Made by a program: the position numbers and the translations under genes. A stretch of 64,000 nt of DNA from PALSA-505 sp035308365. GTDB taxonomy: Bacteria; Actinomycetota; Actinomycetes; Streptosporangiales; Streptosporangiaceae. Within the stretch, counting starts at the first letter, position 1. Each line of letters opens with the position of its first letter. This document shows positions 50,110-57,509 of this stretch, one piece after another. The DNA lies in contig DATGGU010000139.1 of assembly GCA_035308365.1 (NCBI GenBank), positions 4,590 through 68,589 of the forward strand, given 5' to 3'. Below the pieces are notes generated by a model. The model saw only the letters and a list, made by a program, of their open reading frames with translations. It searched no databases and was not told the DNA's origin.

Positions 50110-50832
50110 ATGCCGCGCTACTGCCACGTCATCTCCCCTCACCTTGACGATGCCGCGCTCAGCTGCACGCTGTTCCTGGCCGCGAACCCGGGGTGCAGGC
50201 TCACCACGGTCTTCGCCAGCGGCCCGGCCTCGGTGCGCCCGCTGACCCCCTGGGACCGGGGGGGCCGGTACTTCGCCGAGGGTGCCGACGTCACCGCCGT
50301 GCGCCGGGCCGAGGACAGCAAGGCGGCAGCCCTGGTCAACGCGACAGCGGTGCACCTTGGTTATTGGGACCGGCAGTACCGCAACCCCGGTTACGGCTAC
50401 AGCGGCCCCGGCGAGCAGGACCTCGCCCCGCTGATCGCGGAGGATCTGCTGAAGAAGGATGCCGAGAACCCGGCCGGCGCCTGGATGATCCCGCTCGGCC
50501 TCGGCCACGCCGACCACCGCCTCGCGGCCGACGCAGGCCTGCTCTGTGCCAGCCAGCTCTGGACCAACGGTCAGCAGCGCCCTGACATCTTCGTCTACGA
50601 AGAGCTTCCCTACGCGGTCGAGGACGACGGTGACGTAGCGGACCGTAAGGACACCCTGGCCGAGCGCGGCTTCGCCCTGGTAGCGGACGACTCCCTGGAA
50701 TTCTCCGCGGACCGTGCGCTGAAAATGGCAGTCTTCCGCTGCCACACCTCCCAGCGCCGCGCCTTGCGCCGCCGCGCCCGCACCGCGGTACGCACCCCAG
50801 AGCGGGTCTGGCGCCTCGCCCCCAAGGCTTAA
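50110..50832 (+). CDS. PIG-L-family N-acetyl-sugar deacetylase
   Basis: Zn-dependent deacetylase of a GlcNAc-type sugar or glycoside. The 240-residue protein shows the metal motif HVISPHLDDAALSCTLFLAA (about 6-25) and the second motif LGLGHADHRLAADAG (about 136-150). Relatives include MshB of mycothiol synthesis and antibiotic-sugar deacetylases. The C-terminus ends in an Arg-rich stretch. The ATG at 50110 follows GTAGGAGCG; the frame is open upstream to 49942. Position after the UDP-sugar dehydrogenase suggests a role in modified polysaccharide. Confidence 0.88.
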   Translation: MPRYCHVISPHLDDAALSCTLFLAANPGCRLTTVFASGPASVRPLTPWDRGGRYFAEGADVTAVRRAEDSKAAALVNATAVHLGYWDRQYRNPGYGYSGPGEQDLAPLIAEDLLKKDAENPAGAWMIPLGLGHADHRLAADAGLLCASQLWTNGQQRPDIFVYEELPYAVEDDGDVADRKDTLAERGFALVADDSLEFSADRALKMAVFRCHTSQRRALRRRARTAVRTPERVWRLAPKA

Positions 50833-51094
50833 CCATCCGTGGCTAGGGGGCGTGTTCTCGATGTGTTTGACGTCACCTACGTCACGGTGGTGCCCGTCAT
50901 CGTCGAGATGCCAGCCGCGCCGCCGGCCACGTACTCGCTGCCGCGGCCGTGTTCATCGGCTCCGTGATGACCGCGCGCATCCGCACCCGCCTGGGCTGCG
51001 GCGGGAGCTGGATCGGATCCTGGGCGCTGAGCGGCCCGGCAGCCGTCGGCCTCGGCTTGGCCGGCAGCGTCAATCCAGAGGCTGCCTGATCGGG
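50833..51094. other. Gap with a possible membrane-protein remnant
   Basis: An open frame on the plus strand (GTG 50949 to TGA 51089) reads VFIGSVMTARIRTRLG and then WIGSWALSGPAAVGLGLAGS before stopping; it looks like the last helix of a lost membrane protein. It has no ribosome site. The frame upstream (50910-50948) continues hydrophobic (AAGHVLAAAA). Treated as a possible relic only. Confidence 0.3.
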
Positions 51095-51505
51095 TCAGAT
51101 ATCGGTGACCAGCTTGACCGGCTGACCGGTGATGCTTGCCATGGCCCGGAAATCGCGATCGTCGCAAAGGACCGTAAGCCGCTGAAGTTCTGCGGTTGCG
51201 GCGATGAGCAGGTCGACCGCTCCGGCTGAGCGGTGCGCTCCAGACTCGGTCAAGAGCTGCTGGACTTCCTCGGCACGCTCGTATGCTCTGTCGGGCATTG
51301 GCACCCAGCCGAATACGTCATGTATCAGTCGCTGTTTCGCCAGCCGGTCGGCCAGCGATCGCGCAGAGTAAAGGAACTCCAGCTCGACGATCGGGCAGAT
51401 CGAGATGACGCCGGCTGCCAGCTGATCCGACCAGGCCTTACGGAGGTCAGCCTGCAAGATCCGGAATATTCCCGAGGTATCAATCAGATAGAGACCAGGG
51501 CTCAC
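51095..51505 (-). CDS. vapC: VapC-type PIN-domain toxin
   Basis: Mg-dependent RNase of a type II toxin-antitoxin system. The 136-residue PIN domain starts MSPGLYLIDTSGIFRI with the first Asp, has Glu in ICPIVELEFLYSAR (about 42), Asp in GAVDLLIAATAELQ (about 98) and Asp in LCDDRDFRAM (about 115). Its ATG overlaps the antitoxin stop by 4 bp. The toxin probably cleaves tRNA or rRNA when the antitoxin is degraded. It ends 50 bp from a hydrophobic remnant. Confidence 0.92.
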   Translation of the reverse strand: MSPGLYLIDTSGIFRILQADLRKAWSDQLAAGVISICPIVELEFLYSARSLADRLAKQRLIHDVFGWVPMPDRAYERAEEVQQLLTESGAHRSAGAVDLLIAATAELQRLTVLCDDRDFRAMASITGQPVKLVTDI

Positions 51506-51714
51506 TTGCGGTATGCCGCCTTGTTGCCGAGGAATTCGTCGAAGTCACCTCGATCAGCCATCTCACCCAGCCCTGCTAGTGCCCGAAGCCGAACGAGCCG
51601 CTGGCCCACTTCACGAAGGGCAGCGTTCACGGTGTCCTTCTTGGTCCTGGTCCCGAGAACTTCGGCGGCTATGGCCAGAGCCTCTTCGTCGATCTCAATC
51701 GGCGTCTTTGTCAT
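51502..51714 (-). CDS. vapB: VapB-type antitoxin
   Basis: A 70-residue antitoxin: IEIDEEALAIAAEVLGTRTK followed by DTVNAALREVGQRLVRLRAL forms the ribbon-helix-helix domain typical of VapB. The C-terminus DFDEFLGNKAAYRK is the toxin-wrapping tail. The ATG at 51714 is preferred over GTG 51720 for its distance to GTGAGAAG. It overlaps vapC by ATGA and should autoregulate the operon with VapC. Confidence 0.92.
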   Translation of the reverse strand: MTKTPIEIDEEALAIAAEVLGTRTKKDTVNAALREVGQRLVRLRALAGLGEMADRGDFDEFLGNKAAYRK

Positions 51715-51753
51715 GGTCACGACTTCTCACCGCCCTAACGATCGCCTGTAAAT

Positions 51754-51795
51754 CACAGGATATCAGAGAGTTCTCATATGGATATCTGTGATATC
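51754..51795 (-). promoter_or_regulatory. GATATC repeat operator region of vapBC
   Basis: GATATC occurs at 51759-51764, 51781-51786 and 51790-51795. The pair GATATCTGTGATATC (51781-51795) forms an inverted repeat around a 3 bp centre, and TCACAGGATATC (51753-51764) is its imperfect reverse image. VapBC complexes usually bind such arrays over their promoter. Confidence 0.55.
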
Positions 51796-51814
51796 TCGTG
51801 ACCGGGTTATCTGA

Positions 51815-51848
51815 CCTTGACTCTCCCGCCGGGGGAGGGTCCAGCCTG
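51815..51848 (+). promoter_or_regulatory. MerR-type promoter/operator before the merR-alkA operon
   Basis: TTGACT (51818-51823) is embedded in the inverted repeat GACTCTCCC-GCC-GGGGGAGGGTC (51820-51841). MerR regulators typically sit on such a palindrome in an overlong spacer and twist it for activation. The start codon is 48 bp downstream. Binding by the adjacent MerR is inferred. Confidence 0.6.
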
Positions 51849-51888
51849 GCAGGGTGAAACAGGGGTGCGGGCGGAGCAGACTGACTCC

Positions 51889-52731
51889 ATGAGCGTGCGG
51901 CTGTCCATCGGGGACTTCTCCCGGATGACCTACCTGAGCGTGAAGGCGCTGCGCCGCTACCACGAGATGGGCCTGCTGGTCCCGGCGGACGTGGACCCGG
52001 CGAGCGGCTACCGCTACTACGAGGCCGGCCAGGTGCCGGCCGGCCAGGTCATCCGCAGGTTCCGGGATCTCGGGATGCCGCTGGAGGACCTCAAGGCGGT
52101 TCTGCAGGCGCCCGACGCCTCCGCCCGCAACGAGCTGATCGTGGCACACCTGCGTCGGATGGAATCCGCACTCGCGCAGACCCAGCAGACCGTCGCCTCA
52201 CTGCGGGCCCTGCTGGAACGGCCGAAGGAGCCGATCACCGTGGAGTACCGGTCGGTCCCCGCCACGGCCGCGCTGGCGATATCCGAGCCGGTCACCATGG
52301 ACGGCGTCGCGGACTGGTGGACCGAGGCGTTCGGGGAACTGCACGCGGCGCTCGGGCCGGACGCCGGGCTGCGGGCCGGCCCGGACGGCTCGCTGTACCC
52401 GGGCGAGTTCTTCGAGAACGACCTGGGCGAGGTGGTCGCCTTCGTCCCGGTCAGTGCTGGCCACGCTATGGGCCGGCCACGCCTGCCGGGCCGGGTGCGG
52501 CTGATCAGCATACCGGCGGCCGAGCTTGCCATCACCGTGCACCAGGGCGCCTTCGGCGACCTGGACCGGACCTACGGCGCGCTCGGCACCTTGGTGGCCG
52601 CGCGGGAGATCGGCGTGCGCGGCCCCATCCGGGAGCACTACCTGGTCGGGTTTCCCGAGACCGGCGACGAGTCCCGGCACCGCACCGAGGTGTGCTGGCC
52701 GGTATTCCGGACGAAGGGAGAAGACGGATGA
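51889..52731 (+). CDS. MerR-family regulator with GyrI-like effector domain
   Basis: A 280-residue regulator. The N-terminal HTH has VRLSIGDFSRMTYLSVKALRRYHEMGLLVPADV (about 3-35) and YRYYEAGQV; a coiled coil (about 75-125) ends at LLERPKEPITVEYRSV. The GyrI-like ligand-binding domain (about 130-275) resembles BmrR-type drug sensors. The stop overlaps the glycosylase start (ATGA), an arrangement suggesting the pair responds to an alkylating or DNA-damaging compound. The ATG at 51889 is chosen by the HTH; the frame is open 24 codons upstream. Confidence 0.9.
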   Translation: MSVRLSIGDFSRMTYLSVKALRRYHEMGLLVPADVDPASGYRYYEAGQVPAGQVIRRFRDLGMPLEDLKAVLQAPDASARNELIVAHLRRMESALAQTQQTVASLRALLERPKEPITVEYRSVPATAALAISEPVTMDGVADWWTEAFGELHAALGPDAGLRAGPDGSLYPGEFFENDLGEVVAFVPVSAGHAMGRPRLPGRVRLISIPAAELAITVHQGAFGDLDRTYGALGTLVAAREIGVRGPIREHYLVGFPETGDESRHRTEVCWPVFRTKGEDG

Positions 52732-53381
52732 CGGCTGTCGCCCCACCGGGGTTCGGCTTTGATCCCCGCCTGGCGGTGCGGGCTCTGCGCGCGGCCGACA
52801 CCGGGCTCGGGGCGCTCATCGATGCGGTGGGGCCGTTCACCATGGAACTGCAGGCGGCGCAGAGCACGTTCACCGCGCTGTCCGAAGCGATCGTCTACCA
52901 GCAGCTCAACCCGAAGGCGGCGGCCACCATCTACGGCCGCTTCCGTGCCCTGGCCGGCCAGCCGGCCGGCCCGCCAGGCCCGGACCGGCTGATGACCCTG
53001 ACCGACGAGGAACTGCGCGCCGCCGGCCTGTCCCGGGCCAAGACCAGGGCCATGCGTGACCTGGCCGAGCGCACCCTGGCCGGCGAGATCCCGGATCTCG
53101 ATGAGGCCCGCTTGCTGCCGGACGGGGAACTGATCCAGCGGCTCTCGGCGGTGCGCGGCATAGGCCGCTGGACCGCCGAGATGTTCCTGATGTTCCGGCT
53201 GGGCCGCCCCGACGTCCTCCCACTGGGCGACTACGGGCTGCGCCGTGGATACGGCATCGTCTTCGCCGGTGGCCGGGTGGCCGGTCCCGGCGAGATCGCC
53301 GAGCGTGCCGAAGCCTGGCGGCCCTACCGTACCGTCGCCTCCTGGTACCTCTGGCGTGCTGCGGAGGCAACCCCGTTGTGA
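52728..53381 (+). CDS. alkA: DNA-3-methyladenine glycosylase II (AlkA-type, HhH-GPD)
   Basis: Removes alkylated purines from DNA as the first step of base excision repair. The 217-residue HhH-GPD protein has AIVYQQLNPKAAATIYGRF (about 51-69), AAGLSRAKTRAMRDLAERTL, the helix-hairpin-helix LSAVRGIGRWTAEMFLMF (about 143-160) and the catalytic Asp in VLPLGDYGLRRGY (about 170). The Ada-like N-domain is absent, as in many actinomycete short AlkA. It is translationally coupled to the MerR gene. Confidence 0.92.
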   Translation: MTAVAPPGFGFDPRLAVRALRAADTGLGALIDAVGPFTMELQAAQSTFTALSEAIVYQQLNPKAAATIYGRFRALAGQPAGPPGPDRLMTLTDEELRAAGLSRAKTRAMRDLAERTLAGEIPDLDEARLLPDGELIQRLSAVRGIGRWTAEMFLMFRLGRPDVLPLGDYGLRRGYGIVFAGGRVAGPGEIAERAEAWRPYRTVASWYLWRAAEATPL

Positions 53382-53475
53382 AGCACATCATCGCCGTTGT
53401 CCGTGTACTTCTCGTGACCACGGGCGCCCCGGCGGCCGCTGCCGGGACCGCTGGACGGCGCCATCGGCCGAACGG

Positions 53476-53523
53476 ACCTCACGGTGCGGTCAGGACGAGG
53501 CCTCACGGTGCGGTCAGGACGAG
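53476..53523. repeat. 24 bp tandem duplication of the map gene 3' end
   Basis: CCTCACGGTGCGGTCAGGAC plus GAG occurs at 53477-53499 and again at 53501-53523. The second copy holds the last six codons and stop of the methionine aminopeptidase gene; the first lies behind the stop. This mirrors the larger 3'-end duplication at 10085-10319. Confidence 0.85.
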
Positions 53524-54270
53524 TGGGCCGTCGTCGGTGACGGCGATCGTGTGCTCGGCGTGCGCGGCCCGGCTGCCGTCCGCGCTGCGGATGGTCCACC
53601 CGTCGCGGTCGATCCGGTAGCTGTCGCTGCCCCCGGCCAGGAACCACGGCTCGATGGCGATGACCAGGCCCGGCTTGAGCTTGCGGCCGCGTCCTGCCGT
53701 CCCCTCGTTGGGGATGTGCGGATCCTCGTGCATCTGGCGGCCGACGCCGTGTCCGCCGTAGTCGGTGCTGATCCCGTAGCCTGCGGCCCGCCCGGCGGCC
53801 CCGATGACCGCCGAGATGTCCCCGATCCGCGCGCCGGGAACGGCCGCCGCGATGCCGGCCTCCAGCGCGGTGCTGGTGATGCCGATCAGGCGCTCGTCGG
53901 CCGGGCGCGGCAGGCCGATCGTGAACGAGATCGCCGCGTCGGCCGCCCACCCGTCCAGCACCGCTCCGCAGTCCACGCTCAGCAGGTCGCCGTCGGCCAG
54001 CCGGTACTTGCCCGGGATGCCATGCAGTGCCGCGTCGTTGACGGAGGTACAGATGACGGCCGGGAACGGGATCGGCGCGAAGGTGGGATGGTACCCAAGG
54101 AACGGCGAGGCCGCCCCATTCTCCGCCAGCACCGAGCGTGCCGTTTCGTCCAGATCGGACAGGCGCGTCCCGGGGGAGGCCTGGGCCCGCACGGTGGCCA
54201 GCACCTGCGCGACGACCTTTCCTGAGGCGTGAATCGCCTCGATCTCTCCCGGTGTCTTGATTTCGGCCAC
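53503..54270 (-). CDS. map: Methionine aminopeptidase, type I
   Basis: Removes N-terminal Met from nascent proteins. The 255-residue enzyme carries the five metal ligands: Asp in LSVDCGAVLDGWAADAAISF (two, about 95 and 106), His in YGGHGVGRQMHEDPHIPNEG (about 168), Glu in VIAIEPWFLAG (about 202) and Glu in AHAEHTIAV (about 240). The start GTG at 54270 follows GGAAGG. It is probably a second, non-essential copy because the ribosomal-protein operon context of the housekeeping gene is missing. The stop lies within a tandem duplication. Confidence 0.92.
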   Translation of the reverse strand: MAEIKTPGEIEAIHASGKVVAQVLATVRAQASPGTRLSDLDETARSVLAENGAASPFLGYHPTFAPIPFPAVICTSVNDAALHGIPGKYRLADGDLLSVDCGAVLDGWAADAAISFTIGLPRPADERLIGITSTALEAGIAAAVPGARIGDISAVIGAAGRAAGYGISTDYGGHGVGRQMHEDPHIPNEGTAGRGRKLKPGLVIAIEPWFLAGGSDSYRIDRDGWTIRSADGSRAAHAEHTIAVTDDGPLVLTAP

Positions 54271-54287
54271 GACGCGCGTTCCTTCCC

Positions 54288-55418
54288 TCACTGCCCGATC
54301 GCAAAGAGTACCGGCGCGGTGCCAGCAACCCGAACCTGATCGAGCTCCCCGGCAGGCACCGAGCGCGGGTCGGCCGACAGCAGCGTCTGCCCGGCGGCGG
54401 CGTCGGTCATCAGCCCGAAGGCGGTGGCCAGATCGAGCCGCGACCCCTCGGGCGCACACTCGGCAGTGACGAAACCTGTCCGCGCCGAACTGCCCAGCAC
54501 CAGCCGCGCCAGGCCCACCAGCGGCTCGATCACCTCGATCGGGTAGTCGGTCCCGGCCAGCAGCCGGGCACCGGCGGCGGCCAGGGCCGCCCAGGGATAC
54601 GCGCTGGCCCGACGCTGTGGGTCCAGAGCCTGGCGCACCTGTTCGGCGTCGGTCACGGCGAACGAGGGCTGGATGCACGCGACCACGCCGGACTCCGCCA
54701 TCCGGGAGATGATACCGGCCGACTGGACGCTGGCGTGCTCGATCCGCGGCGCGGCGGCGGACATGGCCGCCGCGTCGCCGCCCCAGGCCAGCTCATAGGC
54801 GTCCAGCACGGTGGCGACACCCCGGTCGCCGATGGCGTGCGTGGCGATCCGCCAGCCGCGGGCGGCCAGCGGCTCGATCCGGCGGGCCAGCGTGCCCGCA
54901 TCCATGAACAGCAGCCCATCGCCGCCGCCGTCGGCGAACGGCCGGCCCATCGCGCAGGTGCGCGGCCCGAGCCACCCGTCGGAGTAGAACTTCACCCCGT
55001 CCAGCCTGACCCAGTTCCCCGTCCCGCCCCTGCGGGCATCCATCACATCCGGCCCCGCCCGCTCGGCCAGCCCGCTGGCCAGGTAGATCCGCACCCGGAC
55101 CGGCAGCTCCCCGGCCCGGCGCTCCAGCCCTTCGAGCACGTCGAGGTACCACCACTCGCACATGCCCATCTCGGTCACCTCGACCAGCCCGGCCGCCGCG
55201 GCCGCCATCAGCCCCGCCCGCAGCCGGGCCGCCAGCCCGGGCTCATCCCCGGGCGGCGGCTCCAGCACGTCCATTGGCGTGCCGCCGTCCCTGGCGACCC
55301 GCCGGTGGTACTCGGCAACGGTGCTCCTCTCCCAGGGGAATGGCACGCCGCCGGCCGCCTTGAGCAGATGGGTGTGCGCGTCCACGAAGCCCGGCACCGC
55401 GACCGGTGCGCCGCTCAC
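54288..55418 (-). CDS. Amidohydrolase (YtcJ-like, short form)
   Basis: Metal-dependent hydrolase of 376 residues. Metal ligands: VPGFVDAHTHLLKAAG (residues about 9-24), the Lys region LDGVKFYSDGWLGPRT, His in RIATHAIGDRGVA, RIEHASVQ and the Asp in LLAGTDYPIEV (about 300). Full YtcJ proteins have about 60 more N-terminal residues for the composite beta-domain; here the HxH motif is nearly at the start. The GTG overlaps the DUF167 stop (GTGA). This may be a natural short subfamily or a trimmed gene; the substrate is unknown. Confidence 0.85.
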   Translation of the reverse strand: MSGAPVAVPGFVDAHTHLLKAAGGVPFPWERSTVAEYHRRVARDGGTPMDVLEPPPGDEPGLAARLRAGLMAAAAAGLVEVTEMGMCEWWYLDVLEGLERRAGELPVRVRIYLASGLAERAGPDVMDARRGGTGNWVRLDGVKFYSDGWLGPRTCAMGRPFADGGGDGLLFMDAGTLARRIEPLAARGWRIATHAIGDRGVATVLDAYELAWGGDAAAMSAAAPRIEHASVQSAGIISRMAESGVVACIQPSFAVTDAEQVRQALDPQRRASAYPWAALAAAGARLLAGTDYPIEVIEPLVGLARLVLGSSARTGFVTAECAPEGSRLDLATAFGLMTDAAAGQTLLSADPRSVPAGELDQVRVAGTAPVLFAIGQ

Positions 55419-55678
55419 CCAGTGCCGCCTAGCAGCGCTGCGAGGATGGCCGGATCGCCGCCAGCCACGTCGACCGTCTTGACCCGGCTGGTGGCCCCGG
55501 TGATCAGGCTCACCGCGGTCCGGCGCACCCCGAACGCGGTGGCCACCGCGGCCAGGGCCGCCTCGGTCGCCTTGCCCCCGGTGGCGCGGGCGCCGACCCG
55601 GACGACGAGCGCCCCGTTGTGCTCGCCGCCGGCTCCGGTCCGCGTGGATCCGGGCCGGACCCAGATAGTCACCCGCAC
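55415..55678 (-). CDS. DUF167 (YggU-type) small protein
   Basis: An 87-residue protein of the YggU/DUF167 fold: VTIWVRPGSTRTGAGGEHNG, LVVRVGARATGGKATEAALA, AVATAFGVRRTAVSLITGATSR and a terminal VDVAGGDPAILAALLG. It is a single alpha/beta domain of unknown function, often co-conserved with amidohydrolases. Its stop overlaps the amidohydrolase start. GTG 55672 is an alternative start. Ribosome site weak. Confidence 0.87.
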   Translation of the reverse strand: MRVTIWVRPGSTRTGAGGEHNGALVVRVGARATGGKATEAALAAVATAFGVRRTAVSLITGATSRVKTVDVAGGDPAILAALLGGTG

Positions 55679-55766
55679 AGCACCAGTGTGCCAACAGCCG
55701 GAGCGCACAGCGGGCGGCGCGGTGAGTCCGCACCGTGCCGCCCGCCCGCCCGCTCGCTGGGGGAGA

Positions 55767-56717
55767 TCAGCCGTTCTTGGCCAGGGTCTGGAGCCTGCTG
55801 TAGGCGCCGTTGAAGACGTCCTGGTCACCCGGGAGCATGCCGTTGTCCCGGTACTGCCAGAACGTGTAGAAGCCCCAGCCGTTCGGCAGGGTGCCGCCGT
55901 GGCTGGCGCTGTAGTTGGCGATCCACAACGGGTCGTAGTTGCCGAAGCCGCCATAGTTGCCGGTGCAGGACGTCCACCAGTCGGTGGTGGTGTAGATCGC
56001 TGGGTAGACGTGCCAGCGGTAGGCGTACTCCTTGACGAAGTTCCAGATCCAGGTCACCATCTGCGAGTGCGTCAGCCCGTAGCACTCAGAGCCGTACGGG
56101 TTGTACTCGATGTCGAGCGCGCCTGGCAGCGTCTTGCCGTCACCCGACCAGCCGCCGCCGTGGGCGGAGAAGTAGTCGGCCTGGGTCTGGCCGCTGGAGT
56201 TGTCCGGGATGGCGAAGTGGTAGGCACCGCGGATGATGCCGGCGTAGTAGGGCCCCTCGTACTGGTTGTAGAAGTCCGGGTTGGTGTAGTAGGTGCCCTC
56301 GGTCGCCTTGGCGTAGGAGAAGTCGATGTACGGCTTGATGCTCCCCCAGTTGATGTTGCCCTGGTAGGCGCTCACGTCGATCCCGGGGAGCTGCGGGACG
56401 GTGCTCGTGGGCTTGATGGCCTGCTGGCCGCCGAACCGCGCGGCGACCGTGGAGCCCATGAAGTCCCGCCCAGGGTGGGTGATCCGCTCAGGGTGGACCG
56501 GGGTCGCGGCGAAGTTTGGCTTGGCCACCGGGACGAACCGCCCCGACGCCGTCATGGCCCAGACGACCGCGCTTTGCGAACCTGCGGAGGGGACCGAAAT
56601 ACTGGCGTGTGCTGTCGTCGCTCCTGTGGCGAGGAGACCGCCGGCCAGGGCAAACGCGGCGGCCGTGGCGGCACCGCGGCGCCGCGGCCAGGGTACGGAC
56701 TGTCCGGGTTTTGACAC
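55767..56717 (-). CDS. Secreted GH25 lysozyme-type muramidase
   Basis: Exported peptidoglycan hydrolase of 316 residues. A signal peptide (about 1-38, with AATAAAFALAGGLLATGATT) is followed by a linker of about 70 residues and the GH25 barrel (about 110-310): PGIDVSAYQGNINWGSIKPY with the first catalytic Asp, GIIRGAYHFAIPDNSSG, the Asp/Glu pair in GALDIEYNPYGS, and PLWIANYSASHGG. GGAGGACTC precedes the GTG. It lies alone on its strand beyond a possible promoter region; the role may be in wall turnover, germination or killing of competitors. Confidence 0.92.
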   Translation of the reverse strand: MSKPGQSVPWPRRRGAATAAAFALAGGLLATGATTAHASISVPSAGSQSAVVWAMTASGRFVPVAKPNFAATPVHPERITHPGRDFMGSTVAARFGGQQAIKPTSTVPQLPGIDVSAYQGNINWGSIKPYIDFSYAKATEGTYYTNPDFYNQYEGPYYAGIIRGAYHFAIPDNSSGQTQADYFSAHGGGWSGDGKTLPGALDIEYNPYGSECYGLTHSQMVTWIWNFVKEYAYRWHVYPAIYTTTDWWTSCTGNYGGFGNYDPLWIANYSASHGGTLPNGWGFYTFWQYRDNGMLPGDQDVFNGAYSRLQTLAKNG

Positions 56718-57006
56718 GAGTCCTCCAGGGAGTCTTCGGTAGCGGAGAGCCGAACGTCCCTAAGCATGCACAGCCCTTTCTGGTCACGCGGCTGATCGAA
56801 CCAAAGTCCCCTTTAAGATAATTCGCCCGAAATATTCCATTTCCTTCCTGTTAATCCGGTTCGATTGAGACGCCTGTTAAAAAACGTGCTCACTGATGCG
56901 CGCCTCTCATGAACTTCCCAGCCGGCCGCCGGTTCAGCGATGAGTTCCGGTCGCGGGTGGTGTCCTAATCTGCGAGGACCGCGACGGAGGGGACGAGGGG
57001 TGGCTG
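56718..57006. other. Intergenic region upstream of the lysozyme gene
   Basis: No gene. It is locally A/T-rich at 56810-56890 (the likely promoter). I looked for the c-di-AMP (ydaO) riboswitch often placed before actinomycete wall hydrolases and did not find its conserved core. A strong GTG ribosome region at its right edge belongs to the sigma-factor relic. Confidence 0.5.
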
Positions 57007-57509
57007 GTGACAGACACTACAGTGGCCCGCGCACGTGCCGGGGACGGTTGGCAGCGCGGCTGCCCGGCCAGGACCGGGAGTGCGCTCCGCCGCCCCGCTC
57101 GGCGCGCGAGCGGGACCTGGCCGGCCGGTTCGCCGCCGCCTACGCCGACGACGACATCGACGGCGTGGTGGCGCTGCTCACCGATGACGCCTGGTTCACC
57201 ATGCCGCCGGTCACCCTGGAATACCAGGGCCGCGAGGCGATCGCCGCCTTCCTGCGCTCCAGCTCCCGCTATCGCGGCCATCGCCGCCGGCGGCTGATCC
57301 CGGCCAGGGCGAACGGCCAGCCGGCCTACGGCGTCTACCTGGAGGATCCGCACGCGCCGATCTACCACAGGCACGGCCTGGCCGTGCTGACCCTGGCCGG
57401 CGAGCAGATCTCCGCGGTCACGATCTTCGTGGACACGAGCGTGATGTCCCACTTCGGGTTCCCCCGCTCCCTCCCGGAGTCTCCGGGAGGGAGCGGGGGC
57501 CTGGGTTAG
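57007..57509 (+). pseudogene. SigG-type ECF sigma factor relic with internal deletion
   Basis: The start reads VTDTTVARARAGDG (57007-57048), the typical beginning of sigma-70 TIGR02960/SigG-like factors. The frame then changes. From 57045 another frame reads RLAARLPGQDREC and the C-terminal SnoaL-like domain of such factors: ARERDLAGRFAAAYADDDID, GVVALLTDDAWFTMPPVTLE, then IPARANGQPAYGVYLEDPHA and SAVTIFVDTSVMSHFGFPR. All of sigma regions 2 and 4 (about 170 codons) is gone and the join is out of frame. ARARAG-coding sequences occur at both joined points in relatives, so recombination between them is likely. The protein cannot direct transcription. Confidence 0.85.
57461..57499. terminator. 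Perfect 19 bp palindromic terminator between convergent genes
   Basis: CCCCCGCTCCCTCCCGGAG (57461-57479) and its exact reverse complement (57481-57499) flank a single T. It lies inside the last codons of the sigma relic and immediately before the stop of the acylase gene (57506), able to end transcription from both sides. Confidence 0.9.

Noticed and set aside
56718..57006. c-di-AMP (ydaO) riboswitch before the lysozyme gene
   Set aside because: The conserved core motifs of that riboswitch could not be found on the minus strand.
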